NCBI GenBank assembly: GCA_000507305.1
Contig: DF239132.1
Location: 62,001-126,000, forward strand
Source: Breviolum minutum Mf 1.05b.01
Lineage: Eukaryota; Sar; Dinophyceae; Suessiales; Symbiodiniaceae
Length of the DNA stretch: 64,000 bases
Direction of reading: 5' to 3'
In this document: piece after piece, positions 12,901-23,196 of the stretch
Numbering within the stretch: position 1 is the stretch's first letter
Layout: the number at the start of each line of letters is the position of its first letter
Translations under genes and position numbers: made by a program
Notes under the pieces: model-generated
The model's input: only the letters and a program-made list of their open reading frames with translations
Databases searched by the model: none
Told to the model about the DNA's origin: nothing

Positions 12901-15900
12901 GGTTTCCCATGAATCTCTGTGTGTAGGTTTTATCTTGGATCTACCCCCCACCAATCGCATGCCATGAAACAGTTGTAGGTTTGGGAATTCCAACCTAAAC
13001 CTTCCCCTGTTACTAGTACTGGGAAGGGACCCCCTAGTTCTACATGAGATATTTTACCCCAGTAAAACCAACTCAGATGCGTAGAATTCAAAATGCAACT
13101 CCTGAATCCGAAAAGAGCAACACCTCCCTCCTCAAATGTTTTTGGTCTTTCATCGGTATGATTAAATAAGTGAAAACACGGGATTTTACTGGACTTTTCA
13201 ACACGGGATTCTGATAACAACCTGGATACGTTCTCAAAGTCACAGTCGACTCAAATTTTTCAGACTGGCTGTGGAATTGGTAGAAACAGAAGCAAATTCA
13301 AATGTAAATCGGTAAATCACAGAATAGAAAGTCGATGTCATCGGTTTGGATCTTATCGAAAAATACCCCCCCTTTAAAAACAAAAAACTGCAACAACACC
13401 AACAACAATTTCAGCGATTTCAAATCTTTGGGTCCTGCCCAAACACTGGTTCAGCGTGGATAGTGAAGGTTAATAGAAGTCTCTTTTTTAAACAACATGT
13501 GATGATCATTTCCCCTTTTTGTGACAGGGTTTAGGAAGTCCCCAATGTAAATCTATCCCTATAGATCTGGGTAAACAACATCATCATTGACGAACACAAT
13601 TTTTCTTTGGACAAAAAATCAAATGATGTTGCCAGTTTGGTCGTGAAACGGTTTGCCCAGTAGTTACACCTTCTTTGCATTGAGAATGACAGTGTCTCAA
13701 ACTCCTAAGGACAGAAAGCAAATCAGGTTTTGGGTTCTTGTTGTTTTTTTTCGGGAATGGCCCCCAATTTTCGATGATACAAATTCTCTACTACAAAACA
13801 ATCTTTGGAACAAAATATGTGCTTGAATGGTCTTTGGACTACCAGGGTTTTTTCAAATAGCTTTTGTCTCTGTTCTGAAAAGGCTGTTTGGTTCAGTATT
13901 CAAAAAAAAAATAAAAACTGCAACTGAAAATGCAGTGGCGAACCCCTTCACAGGCAATGCTTTGCATTGTAATGGTCTTTGTCGAACAAATCACCCTCTG
14001 CTGGCATCTGCTAGCATGAATTCTTTAAGATCACATCACCCTGAAACAAACTTGACGTCTCATAAATGATCCCCCCTAAAAATCACAAAGAAGCATCACC
14101 ATCACTCTTGGTGTCTTTCACGTCTCACTGGACCTTTTTTCACGCAAATCTAAGGGGCACACCCGCTTCAATTGCATACTTTTTTGAGGAAGTGGCATTT
14201 GCAGGGTTATGAAGCCCATCATTGTCCCTTAATCGTACCTGTAATAAGGCCGTTGCATCACCTCACTTCCGGGTCACCCGAACTTGCATTGCTTCACCGT
14301 GCGGCCTTTCAAAGAAGAAAAGCGAGACGGTGGTACCTCAGGGGAAATGTGCAGGCAGTGGACCACCCAAAAACAACTCCATTTACACCCCTGAATATCA
14401 ACATGGAACCTAAAAAATCACCCAACCCATTTGTGGGTTCCATGTTAACTTTCCCTGCAGCATATCAGGAGTGAATGGTGGGCATTCACACTGGATTTTT
14501 GGAAGCGTCTGTTTGGACAATTGATTCCATTTATTCCACCTATTCCACCTTGCCGACCATTCCTGCTCAAATGCTTTGAACATCTCAACGTCCTCCAGGT
14601 ACAACACATCTGAGGTCCCACGTACCTCACCACCTGCTCCGTTTCGTCCATCAAGGGCGTCGGACGTCTTGGTCCTCACTGTTTTGTGCGTCCAGAAGTA
14701 TTTTGATCTCGAGGAGAATCGCGTTGAAAACTGTGGGAGGGAAAGGCCGAGGCCACGTGCACCCAGCTGCAGACCCTGGCGTTGAAGAAGCTCACCGAGC
14801 CCCTTCCCCCTTTCCATCTTGACCATCCCGATCGTCGTCAGCACGAAGACCGTGATGGCAAGCGTGACCATCATCATCGCCACACAGCAGGTGGAGATGA
14901 CGACAATTGCCAAAAAGATGTTTTGGACCATCATCATTGTGTTTGATCTTGTGGATGAAAATGATCCTCTTTCCTAGCCTTGAACTATGTGTGTATGGCT
15001 TAAACAATCATGAGAACATCAAAAACATAAAAAAAAGCATTTGTTGAATCCCATAGGATCCATGTAATTAAAAGAACAAATAACTAAATGTATACTGCTA
15101 CCATACTTGGAGGATCTTATGGGAATAGAATATACCAAAACGTTGAGATATTCTGACAAAAAAGATACGAATCTAAGACGAAAAAAAGATACGAATCTAA
15201 GACTACGTGCTAGATCTTGCGGCCCAGCATCTGGGTATGCTTCAGCCAATAGTAAATGATTTCCAGTTTCAACCCAGTTGAAAAATATGAGTCAAATCGA
15301 ATCAACCATTTCCATTTGTTTCACGGCGGGCGAGGGTGGATACAAATCAACAATCTCTTGAAACCATCATAAACATGGCTTTCCTATACTTAGATTTCAG
15401 TGTCACCATTGACACCACGTTTAGCTCGTCATCCTTGAGAATTCCAACGTTTCAAAAACTAAATTATCTTTCAGGTAACCCAAGAGTCAACACTCACCTT
15501 GCGGAAAAAAGTGACGTCGCTTTTCCGGCGATCAATTTCACCTTGAATTTACTTTTATTTGCTTTAGGTGTTTGGCAAAACATATTCCCCAAATGGTGGT
15601 GAAAAATGGAGATGTATCATGGTAAAATACATAGTGTGTTTGTATAAAACGACTCGAAAAGAGGTCGCTACAATAGTCATTTTCGTGGGTTGTAAGGGAT
15701 CAATGGCCAGTATTCACACGTCTCTTGGGATCGGGGTTAAAGCACAGGTTCTACCATGTTTTATCCCATTCTTGATATGGAATTCTTTAGATTCTTACCG
15801 GTCGACCCTTCAATCGCAGCCGGGGGGCAACCAAAACATGTCATTTTGGACTTCTTGAACCTTGCAAAAATTCATATCCAAATACTGAATGTATGGTATC

Positions 15901-17083
15901 TTTACTTACATACATTAGATTAGATTACATTAGGATGCGAGTTGCTCAATGGCAAGTAAAGTAAGTAAAGGTTTAGGTTGGGATATCCCAACTAAAAATA
16001 AAACCGGGTGGGCACTGGTATCCTGGGTAAGCTTTCTTACCCCAACTTACAAAAATTGTATCGTTTATATAGATAGCAACATCTCGTGAATATCATCCCA
16101 ATCGTTTCCTTTTTCACAACCCCCAAAAAAACAGCGGGGATTGGCCAAGACCTGGAGACACCCCGCCTGGCACACGATGCGATCTTTTGCTACTTTGATG
16201 TCTTTGATCCTGGCTACGAACATTTCCACAAACATGTCATAGTCAACTGCAAAATCCGAAACAACAACTTGGGAACAAAGGGTTCTTTTCCATAGGTTTC
16301 AGTCATGTTTCATATGATCCATGAATGCTTTTGCTGTTTATATGGAGCTTATGGAACTATCGTACTCATTAGAGGATCTATATTGGTATATATTCCTACA
16401 TGAATGGTTGATTTTGATGATAACTTAGTAATACTTAGCATCGGTAAATATTATACCATTCTTGCATGGATGATATCGGTTTGCTACGAGCGAGAACGGT
16501 TCAACGTTCAACACCCCATGTTCCGGTTTTGAGCCATGTCCTTTCTCTGGGTTTTACACACCTGCAGGTTGAGCCACCAATTTGAAAAAATACTACGTGT
16601 TTCAACATGGGTTCATTTTCCTCGCAATTTCCGGGATGAAAATATATTACACCACCGGAACACTAACATGGAAAATCAAGTAGGAGAAACATCTTCAAAT
16701 GGTCGCTTTTCCAGTGACATGTTCTTTTCAGGAAGGTGAGTATGTATGGATCGTTTACCTACATTTAGTTAAAGAAAAAAAACACATGAACAAGGAAAAT
16801 TTGCTTGGTAGATATTCCCGGCACAAGCATCTGGGATACTAAATTTGGACTTCCAGGGAGAAGGTACCAGGTATATTGTAGCATAAAAATCAACCAAAAT
16901 GTATCCCAAATGCAGGGATTATATATACCATACATGGATCCATACTTGGATCCAAATATACCATCCATGGATCCTAATGGGTAAGTGAAATCCCTCACCT
17001 GAACTTCACCCAGATGGCACCTCTTTCCCACCAAGGCTTTCTGCACCAGTCGTCGAGAAAATTCCACTTCCGGTAATTCGGGC
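3927..17083 (-). CDS. Formamidopyrimidine-DNA glycosylase (Fpg/MutM family), multi-exon
   Basis: This gene encodes a base-excision repair enzyme that removes oxidised purines and nicks the abasic site. I read nine exons, 5' to 3': 17,083-16,997, 16,209-16,152, 15,541-15,498, 12,778-12,732, 11,289-11,177, 9,845-9,810, 8,501-8,390, 4,923-4,847 and 3,964-3,927, about 204 codons with matching phases. Seen: exon 1 starts PELPEVEF, the N-terminal signature with the catalytic Pro-Glu. Exon 4 reads RRWGKHLWFEM, the RRGK segment with the conserved Lys but an inserted Trp. Exon 6 reads WPPKFCK. Exon 7 reads MSDPRRFGRLRL, carrying the Arg and Phe that fill the gap left by the flipped base. Exon 8 reads PSVSDFQQQL, and exon 9 reads AVLLDQSFAAGVG, the LLLDQ-GIG segment. 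Missing: the HFGMTG segment (expected between 12,732 and 11,289), the H2TH helices and the C-terminus. Exon 1 begins G-CCC, so the ATG is probably split by an upstream intron. Introns are 0.6-3.5 kb. Exons 1 (GA), 7 (GC) and 9 (GC) use non-GT donors. Confidence 0.8.
5178..5400. repeat. Dispersed repeat, copy 1 (pair with 10,258-10,432)
   Basis: Shares several blocks in the same order with 10,258-10,432: GGTTTATTTCACCT, GGGACGTAAACAACCTAC, CTAAGTACCA and GGACATCCCAGTA. The blocks are separated by diverged spacers. It lies in a Fpg intron and shows no coding potential. Confidence 0.6.
7195..7587 (-). pseudogene. Coiled-coil protein fragment with an in-frame stop
   Basis: The minus strand reads as a Glu/Gln/Lys/Ala-rich helical protein for about 130 codons, for example QQEQEDLKSAEVAFEEAEA, with one in-frame TAA near 7,342 followed by further coiled-coil-like sequence (EVLDAAEEILANKAERDS). 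I recognise no family. It lies inside a Fpg intron on the same strand, but the flanking Fpg exons join in phase without it, so it is not part of that protein. It could be a decayed retrocopy or gene fragment, or two exons of a nested gene if the stop falls in an unrecognised intron. The plus-strand reading is Leu-rich, as expected for the complement of a Glu/Lys-rich frame. Confidence 0.4.
7877..7983. repeat. MITE-like hairpin, family A (diverged copy)
   Basis: Contains the family A core, TTTACCTACAT on one arm and its complement AAATGTAGAGGTAAAT on the other, around a short loop with GGTTGATTTT. The outer arms have diverged. Confidence 0.6.
10258..10432. repeat. Dispersed repeat, copy 2 (pair with 5,178-5,400)
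   Basis: Shares the block order GGTTTATTTCACCT, GGGACGTAAACAACCTAC, CTAAGTACCA and GGACATCCCAGTA with the copy at 5,178-5,400. An ACGATCGTGATCGT block near its left side also resembles the other copy. Confidence 0.6.
10745..10850. repeat. MITE-like element, family D
   Basis: The left end carries GTTTCAACCCATT and the right end TTTGAAACCACCACCCAG, with an internal CAAATTGGATCATCTCCCC block shared with the copy at 23,954-24,049. It lies in a Fpg intron. Confidence 0.65.
14410..14937 (-). CDS. Nested membrane-anchored protein, unknown
   Basis: An ATG-initiated frame of 175 codons starting with three consecutive ATGs. Residues about 6-40 form a strongly hydrophobic stretch (one or two membrane helices, e.g. 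IFLAIVVISTCCVAMMM). A basic and Gly-rich region follows, then an acidic patch (VLYLEDVEMFKAFEQEW). The frame is clearly richer in G and C than its surroundings and favours G or C at third positions, which suggests real coding. GTACGTGGG near 14,620 and GTGGAATAGG near 14,550 could be donors, so the last 30-60 codons may be intron. It sits wholly inside the Fpg intron between exons 3 and 4, on the same strand, and those exons join in phase without it. I recognise no family. It may be a nested gene or an inserted gene copy. Confidence 0.45.
   Translation of the reverse strand: MMMVQNIFLAIVVISTCCVAMMMVTLAITVFVLTTIGMVKMERGKGLGELLQRQGLQLGARGLGLSLPQFSTRFSSRSKYFWTHKTVRTKTSDALDGRNGAGGEVRGTSDVLYLEDVEMFKAFEQEWSARWNRWNKWNQLSKQTLPKIQCECPPFTPDMLQGKLTWNPQMGWVIF
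15157..15202. repeat. Short tandem duplication
   Basis: Two adjacent copies of a roughly 23-bp unit containing AAAAAAGATACGAATCTAAG, in a Fpg intron. Confidence 0.8.
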
Positions 17084-17392
17084 CTCGTTTCTATGGTTTG
17101 GGAGATGTTCTTCTATTTGGATGTTGCTGGAAGTTAGGATCAAAGGTTAGGATTGGTGGGTTATAACCCCAATATACCCCATGTATAAGTAGGTGAAATA
17201 ACCCATTTGCCAACCATTGATCCTAACTTCCTGGGATGTTCTTCTCTGGTTGGTGGTTGAGCCACTCCCCAGGTAGGGGTGAAAATGACAAAATATTTGA
17301 AACCACCACCTGGTTCTTCTAGACGCCCTAGCCTTCCAAACACCGAAACTGAGGAGGTATTTGGAAGACTATGACTATAGGGAGACTTCCAG

Positions 17393-20300
17393 TTCAAGGT
17401 TTTAGCCAGTTTCCCCGCAGACATGAAAAAGGAATTTGTCCAGTTTTCGGATAAGACCCGTTTGCTCTTTAAGCTGGAGAAAAAAACGTGGAAAAACATC
17501 CAGATAGGAACAAAAAGTTAGTTTTACATCTTTCCAACAGAAAACAAAACATGTTGAAGGCTCCGAACCGCAGGTACTCTGGAAAACTAACGGTTGGATA
17601 CCCAAAATGATGGTTTGGAAACAGTAACTTGATTCATGGCAATGTGTGGTAGCTATGTTAGATTTCTGGATTTTCTGGGGTGTAAGTTTCAAAGCTGTGT
17701 TTTTTTTCAAATTGCGATACCAGTGGCAACACCTATCGATCAGATTCATGGAAATTTTAATGGCTAACCCACATAACCCGCAATGCCATGGTGTTTTGAG
17801 TGTATTTGCCGACATCAGTCAGTATGGTGTATTTACCTATAGGAAGTAGGGCCCTACATTAAGGGCCTATTAGCCATCATTCATTCTGAACCTGATTTGA
17901 CCTTAGGGACCTTAAATGTTTTTTTCCAAGACAAACTCAGGCCACCACATCTAGTGATATGACCAGCCGCGCGAAACAAGAGAACACCACAAGTTTACAG
18001 CACCACATATAGTATTAATAACATATACTATTTCCTCCCACTCCTGGCTATTGTGCTGGTGACCTTTTTGGGATGGTTAAGTGTTAAGGCACCTGAACTC
18101 AAAGGTTGTAAATGTGACCTCCAACTAGGGGATCAACAGGGCATTTTGAATCACCTGGCTGTCTTAGCTTCCCCGTTCTTTCACGCTGGGGCAAATTCAA
18201 GAAGGCATGAGATGGTAAGTTTTGTGAACAAATATATATTGCACCTACGCCCCCGCGAAAAAAACTAACGTGGAACCTGTACAAATAGCGTTTATATGCG
18301 GTTACAAGCTTGAAAAAAGATCCTGGTATATTTACCTATTTAATTTACCTCCAAAAATGCCCAGTCTTGTAAGTAAATACACCATACATTGAGCATCTGG
18401 GAACAACTGAGATACCCAAGCATGGTTGGTTTTTTCACCTCGATTTTGCCACTTCTCCACTCGACATGGAGAGGTCGCTCCCAAGTGATTTTTTGTGTTC
18501 TTTGCATCTTGAATATCTACATGTACACATCAAGTTATAAGACATGTTTTGACATTGCAAGCTTAACAACAATATGACCTGAGATAATCTGAGATATGTA
18601 TTTAGTCATATTGAACCATGGAAGATTTGAGAAAAAAAGATTCTGCGGTTTTTGTAACTTCTAGAGCTTTCAACTATGTGACTCATAGGGAGTCAGTTTC
18701 GAAACCCGAAATGACGCACGCAGTCGAATCCTACTGGCCCGCAAAAAATGCACAGTTTCCCGAAGTTGTGCTCTATGAAACACATGAACCTTGAATATCA
18801 TGTTCTCCTGTTGTGGTATGTTTCTGTAGCTGCATTCAACATGGTCGTCTTACGCCAATCTGCCTGCTGTCGTCTTTTACTTGCGCAAAACAGCTACGCA
18901 GATTCACAAACAACAAAAGAAAGGTCTTTGCGGAGAAAAATAAACAACTGACATTTCATACCAGGTTCTTCAGAGTGACCTCGTTTGGACCAATAAGCGG
19001 CCCTTTCGGGGCTTTTTTGTGACCTCCATTTGGGGAATCAAAAGGTCATTTTGAAGAAGCTGGTATACATTTAAGAATGCATTGATACAATATATAATTT
19101 TTGCTACGAATGAAGGCCCGGGAATACATAATTTGATGCAACGTCTTTAAACAAAGTGCCAAAATCTACATGTTCCAATACAATTTTCTACTCAAGTTGC
19201 CCCAACCTTCCCCGGCAGGTTTGTTACTGGTATTGATCCGAGAAACTTCTTGAAATATCCTCTCTAAAGCTGACAGCAAGTGAAAACCCCTGAAAATTAA
19301 TTTAATGATTAGAAGATCATGCATTTCCCTGTGGGAGTTTGCCTGTTTTCAGGTGCTTGAGCTGTTAGTTTCAGGGAGTGTTACTCAGCAACGTCATGAT
19401 TAAAAAACAGTGACATCATGAAAAAAATCACCATGGCCCACAATATTTGCATATTATTACCCTCTAGGAAACTAACAAATCCCACCTTGGGAAAAATCAT
19501 AAACACCAAAACTGACTTGCCGAGGGGTATGTGATCGTTCCCAGGAGGAAACATGGTTTTTTGGCACGGAATGTCTGCTAAAAAGATGTAATCACCTGAA
19601 AAAATACAATCGGGTTGGTGCTCAGCCCCCACAGCCCAAAAGATGCAATTCCCTGCAAGTTTGCCAACGGTTGAGTTTGATACGACATTGTGGGTCAATA
19701 GCATCACCAAATGTTCCGAAGTATCAAACGTGTTTTTTTACCTGAGAAAATGATTTTTAGCAATGGGCGTGGGCGAATATAAACGCAAAAAATCAATAGA
19801 TTCAGTACAAATCTTCGATTTTCTCAAGTGTCATGTTGGGATTTTCCACCCAACTTGTACCACCCAGGTGATTCAAAGTGACCTTTTGATCCCTCACTTG
19901 TAAAGTCACTTAACCTTTTTAACGGATCACAAATCACCATCCCAAAAAAAGGGCACAAACTCGCAGAAAATTTTCCAGGACCTCGTTTTTTTTGGGTTGG
20001 ATACCTCCATTTTAAGGATCGATCCCTTTCCAAAAAAGAGCCACACATTTTTTCTTGTGGAAAAAGTCTTTCCGTCTTCGGACCAAAGGGTGGACCCTTC
20101 ACAGCTCGTGGCCACTTGTAACCTTCGTCCGACGGAGAGGTAGCAAGCGACCATGGGAATCAAGGGGAGTTTTCCGTGTTTTTTTTTCCATTGCCGTGTG
20201 AGCCACCAAAAAAAAAACGCCGTACTTTCCGTGAAATACTGGTTGTTAAATAGGGATCCTTATCAATGGTTTACTATACTCCCCACATAACTGGGTAGTA

Positions 20301-22611
20301 GGATTCCCTATATACCCTAAACAACAAGGGTGTTTTCCATTGCCATGTTTGTAGCCAGTTTTTTTCAATCCCATGAGGGTCCGTGGGACGTCTGTACATT
20401 TACCTATACATGGATTGTTTATTTTCACCATCAATTAGTGAGTAAATATACTGTTCGTCCCATGGATCCTATGGGGAATACTAGACACTAATCATGCATA
20501 CCACCAAGTACCTTGGCTGATGTAGGGCTATACTGGTATAATTGTACAAACGTCTGCAGGTAAATTTATGATTGTAGGTAAATATCCCAAACATTGTACT
20601 GCACACTAATTAATAGTGTGAAATTCCTCCTGAAATGAGAATGTTTACTGTACTCAACTGACAGGCGTTCCTGGCAAATCTTTTGTTCTTACAAACCCAC
20701 CAATCAACTCGTTTTGAGGCACCATTTGTAGTTCATAGGGGCTACATATATCCCCGTTAAACTTGTGGTGGGCACATCCCCCTTGTTTACTTCCATACGA
20801 CTACTATGATTTTTGTTCAGTCCCGTGGATGAGATGGAATTGAAAAACATATGGGTGTTTCCAAAAATAAGGGTACCCCAAAATGGATGGTTTATAATGG
20901 AAAACCCTATTAAAATGGATGATTTGGGGGTACCACTATTTTTGGAAACATCCATATCAAACAAATCCAATTTTTGGTGAAAGAGGACAGTTAAAATAAA
21001 AACACTGTAATAATAAACAATTTTGAGCATCACATCATGATCATACCACCTATTGAGTCTATTCTGGCTATATCTTGTGACACTGAAAGAAAACACATCG
21101 TTGCAAATGACATAGGGATTGCATGGTTTCAATAACTTGTTCTTGAGCTCTTCTAAGCGAAAAGTTTTGAAGCAAAGATTGCTTGACTAGTGATGAAGGT
21201 CTTTCCCACTGGCTCAAGGCGGCATAGGTGCTGAGGTACATATAGGTAGCATATAAAACATGTTATATAATATTATGTTATATAGCATATGATCTAGTTC
21301 TTGCATTGCTTGGGCATTTCGGGGCTGTCTTCATACGGATTCCTTTCTGAAAAGCACCAATCACCGTTGGGGTGTCCAACCCCAACCAACAGCTTAAAAA
21401 TGACCCCACCTGAAAAAAATGACCCCACCCGTAAACACCATGCGTGGGCCAGGGACGATCCCAGGAAGTGTCATCCAAGATTTGTGATGCTAATCCACCT
21501 GAAATTTTCTCAAAGTGAAACCAAAATACGGCCCATGTTGGGTGTTTTGCTGACCAGCTTCTTCCGGTTATGTGACCTTTTTGGATGTTGTTTATTTTGA
21601 AGTTACCTTTTCAAGAGTTTCGTGGTGACCTCCATTTGGGTGGTGTTTTTTGGAACCTGCAGGTTTGAGGAGGCATTGTCAACCATCATATAAACCTTTG
21701 ATTCAAACAACTTGGATACTAGGAAAGTGAACAAACCCCGCAGAAAAACACACAAAACACCACCCTTAAGCTTTAATACAAATCCAAAGAAAAGCTTTGA
21801 GGTCTTGGTCTTGGAAGCTATTGAAGATGTTTTATAGTTTTCATCTCAGGAACTTCTGTTGTATTTATATGAAGACCCACAAATGAATCAACCAACAAAT
21901 CCCTTGATTTCCTTTGTTTGCCACGCATGATGTGTTGTGGATTGTGGAGAAGCAACTTGCTTCAGGAGATTCAGGGATCGAGTTAAACCAATGATAGGAA
22001 CTCGGAGCATCTTGGAGATACATGAGGAAATTTTGAGTGGTGATTGGTAAAGAGGTAGTAAATAATACGTGAGCCCCAACTCCCCGATTGCAATTGGGGT
22101 GGGGGGTAACAAAAAACATTAGCCCCAAGTCATGAAATACCATACTCATGACAGATCCATTGGACGATTGCATATCTTTACGGATCCACGCATGGTTGAT
22201 TTTTTATGGGATACAACTCTAAGGTAAACATTGCCCGTTCGTCCCATGAATCCATCATGGGGAAAAGATCTGTTGTTTCACTTTCTATCAAGTAGTTCCA
22301 ATTGTTCAATTTTCCTAACCCATAGGATCCATGGCATGAACGGCAACCATTCATAAAAGGTAGATACAACTACAACCATACCCATAGGATCCATGGTCGA
22401 TATATTTACCTACATTTACCAAAACAATCAACCCAGTGTAGGTAATGTACCATACATGGATCCTGTGGGGTATACACATAAAATGTGTGGGCAATCAGGC
22501 AATCATTTTGGTTGGTTGGCTAATTAATCCATTCGTCGCCTCCAAAGGTATCCCAATCATCTTGGAGAATCTCAGCAGCGGCTTGCCTGATGGATCTGCT
22601 TGTGGATGGAG
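17393..22611 (+). CDS. Unrecognised multi-exon gene, divergent from Fpg
   Basis: Four plus-strand exons join with matching phase: 17,393-17,516 (CCAG acceptor, GTTAGT donor), 18,168-18,214 (TTAG, GTAAGT), 18,830-18,923 (TGTAG, GTCTTT) and 22,548-22,611 (AAAG, GA-type donor). The peptide begins FKVLASFPADMKKEFVQF, is basic with many Lys/Arg, continues SPFFHAGANSRRHEM and LHSTWSSYANLPAVVFYL, and the last exon reads GIPIILENLSSGLPDG. I see no signal peptide, membrane helix or known motif. Upstream and downstream exons are probably missing. Exon 1 lies 310 bp from Fpg exon 1 in head-to-head orientation, which allows a shared promoter. Its first exon also has an open minus-strand reading (LKEQTGLIRKLDKFLFHV, 17,473-17,407), so the strand of that exon is not fully certain. 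The function is unknown. Confidence 0.4.
18057..18160. repeat. MITE-like hairpin, family B
   Basis: The left arm GGTGACCTTTTTGGGATGG and the right end TTTTGAATCACCTGGC match the perfect family B copy at 38,419-38,528. It ends about 8 bp before the acceptor of the exon at 18,168. Confidence 0.7.
18330..18392. repeat. MITE-like hairpin, family A (short copy)
   Basis: GTATATTTACCTATTTAATTTACC on the left is complemented by TAAGTAAATACACCATACA on the right. Confidence 0.5.
18958..19066. repeat. MITE-like hairpin, family B variant
   Basis: Inverted arms ATACCAGGTTCTTCAGAGTG and its imperfect complement ending GAAGAAGCTGGTAT enclose GTGACCTCCATTTGGGGA. It is nearly identical in layout to 27,382-27,484. 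Confidence 0.75.
20371..20476. repeat. MITE-like hairpin, family A
   Basis: Arms with CATTTACCTATACATGG and AGTAAATATACTG. The outer ends read GGGTCCGTGGGA and TCCCATGGATCC. Confidence 0.6.
20849..20957. repeat. MITE-like hairpin, family E
   Basis: The inverted arms are ATATGGGTGTTTCCAAAAAT on the left and ATTTTTGGAAACATCCATAT on the right, each followed inwards by a GGTACC-type block and ATGGATG. A second, more diverged copy lies at 24,835-24,957. Confidence 0.8.
22381..22470. repeat. MITE-like hairpin, family A
   Basis: Inverted ends CCCATAGGATCCATGG and CATGGATCCTGTGGGG enclose TTTACCTACATTTACC and its complement GTGTAGGTAA. Confidence 0.7.
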
Positions 22612-23196
22612 GAAACTATATAGCTATCTTAGTGGGTTTTCCGTTGGTATGATAGGTAGGCAAGGGTGTAAGAAAACACTGAACAACATGTATAGTATAA
22701 GTATATAGATTCCATGCAAGTAGCAACAATACTCTCATTAACATGTGAAAATACACTCCAGCAGTGTTTCCGAACAAATTCCAATGTTCATCAATTTCCC
22801 ACAAAATTCCACACGTCAAACCATACGAATCCATCCTTTCATGCGTTCAAACAACCCAGGGGGCCTTGTTTTTTCACTGCTCAACTACTTACCACATCTC
22901 CTATACGAGCATGGGCACTCACTACCGGAACCCGGACAAAAACATCCGCAAAACGATGTGTGGCATACTGACAAGTTTGAAGATTACTGACAAACATCAG
23001 ATCCAGTCTTGCAAAAAGCTATATACCTCCTCCAAAAGCAAACAACACTAGCAACACACAACAAAACCAAAATAACCAATCAAAAACCCATGAAAAAAAC
23101 CCAACAACTTCTCCAAAGGTGATTCAAAATGACCTTAAACGTTAATTTTCTCATCATTGGAGGTCACTTAACTACAACCATTTGATTCGATTCCCC
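22612..23196. other. Convergent intergenic region
   Basis: This lies between the last plus-strand exon I can see (ending 22,611) and the stop codon of the pseudouridine synthase-like gene at 23,197. It is AT-rich with low-complexity CA-rich runs. A family B half element is near 23,115-23,185. I saw no exon with good borders here. Confidence 0.4.

Noticed and set aside
12492..12926. A 144-codon plus-strand frame
   Set aside because: It overlaps the Fpg exon 12,778-12,732 on the other strand and has no motif or codon bias.
17402..17815. A 137-codon minus-strand frame
   Set aside because: The part beyond 17,475 lacks coding character. The good portion is covered by a plus-strand exon in phase with two others; the minus alternative is kept only as a finding.
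20704..21132. A 142-codon minus-strand frame
   Set aside because: Its centre is the family E hairpin, and the composition is that of non-coding DNA.
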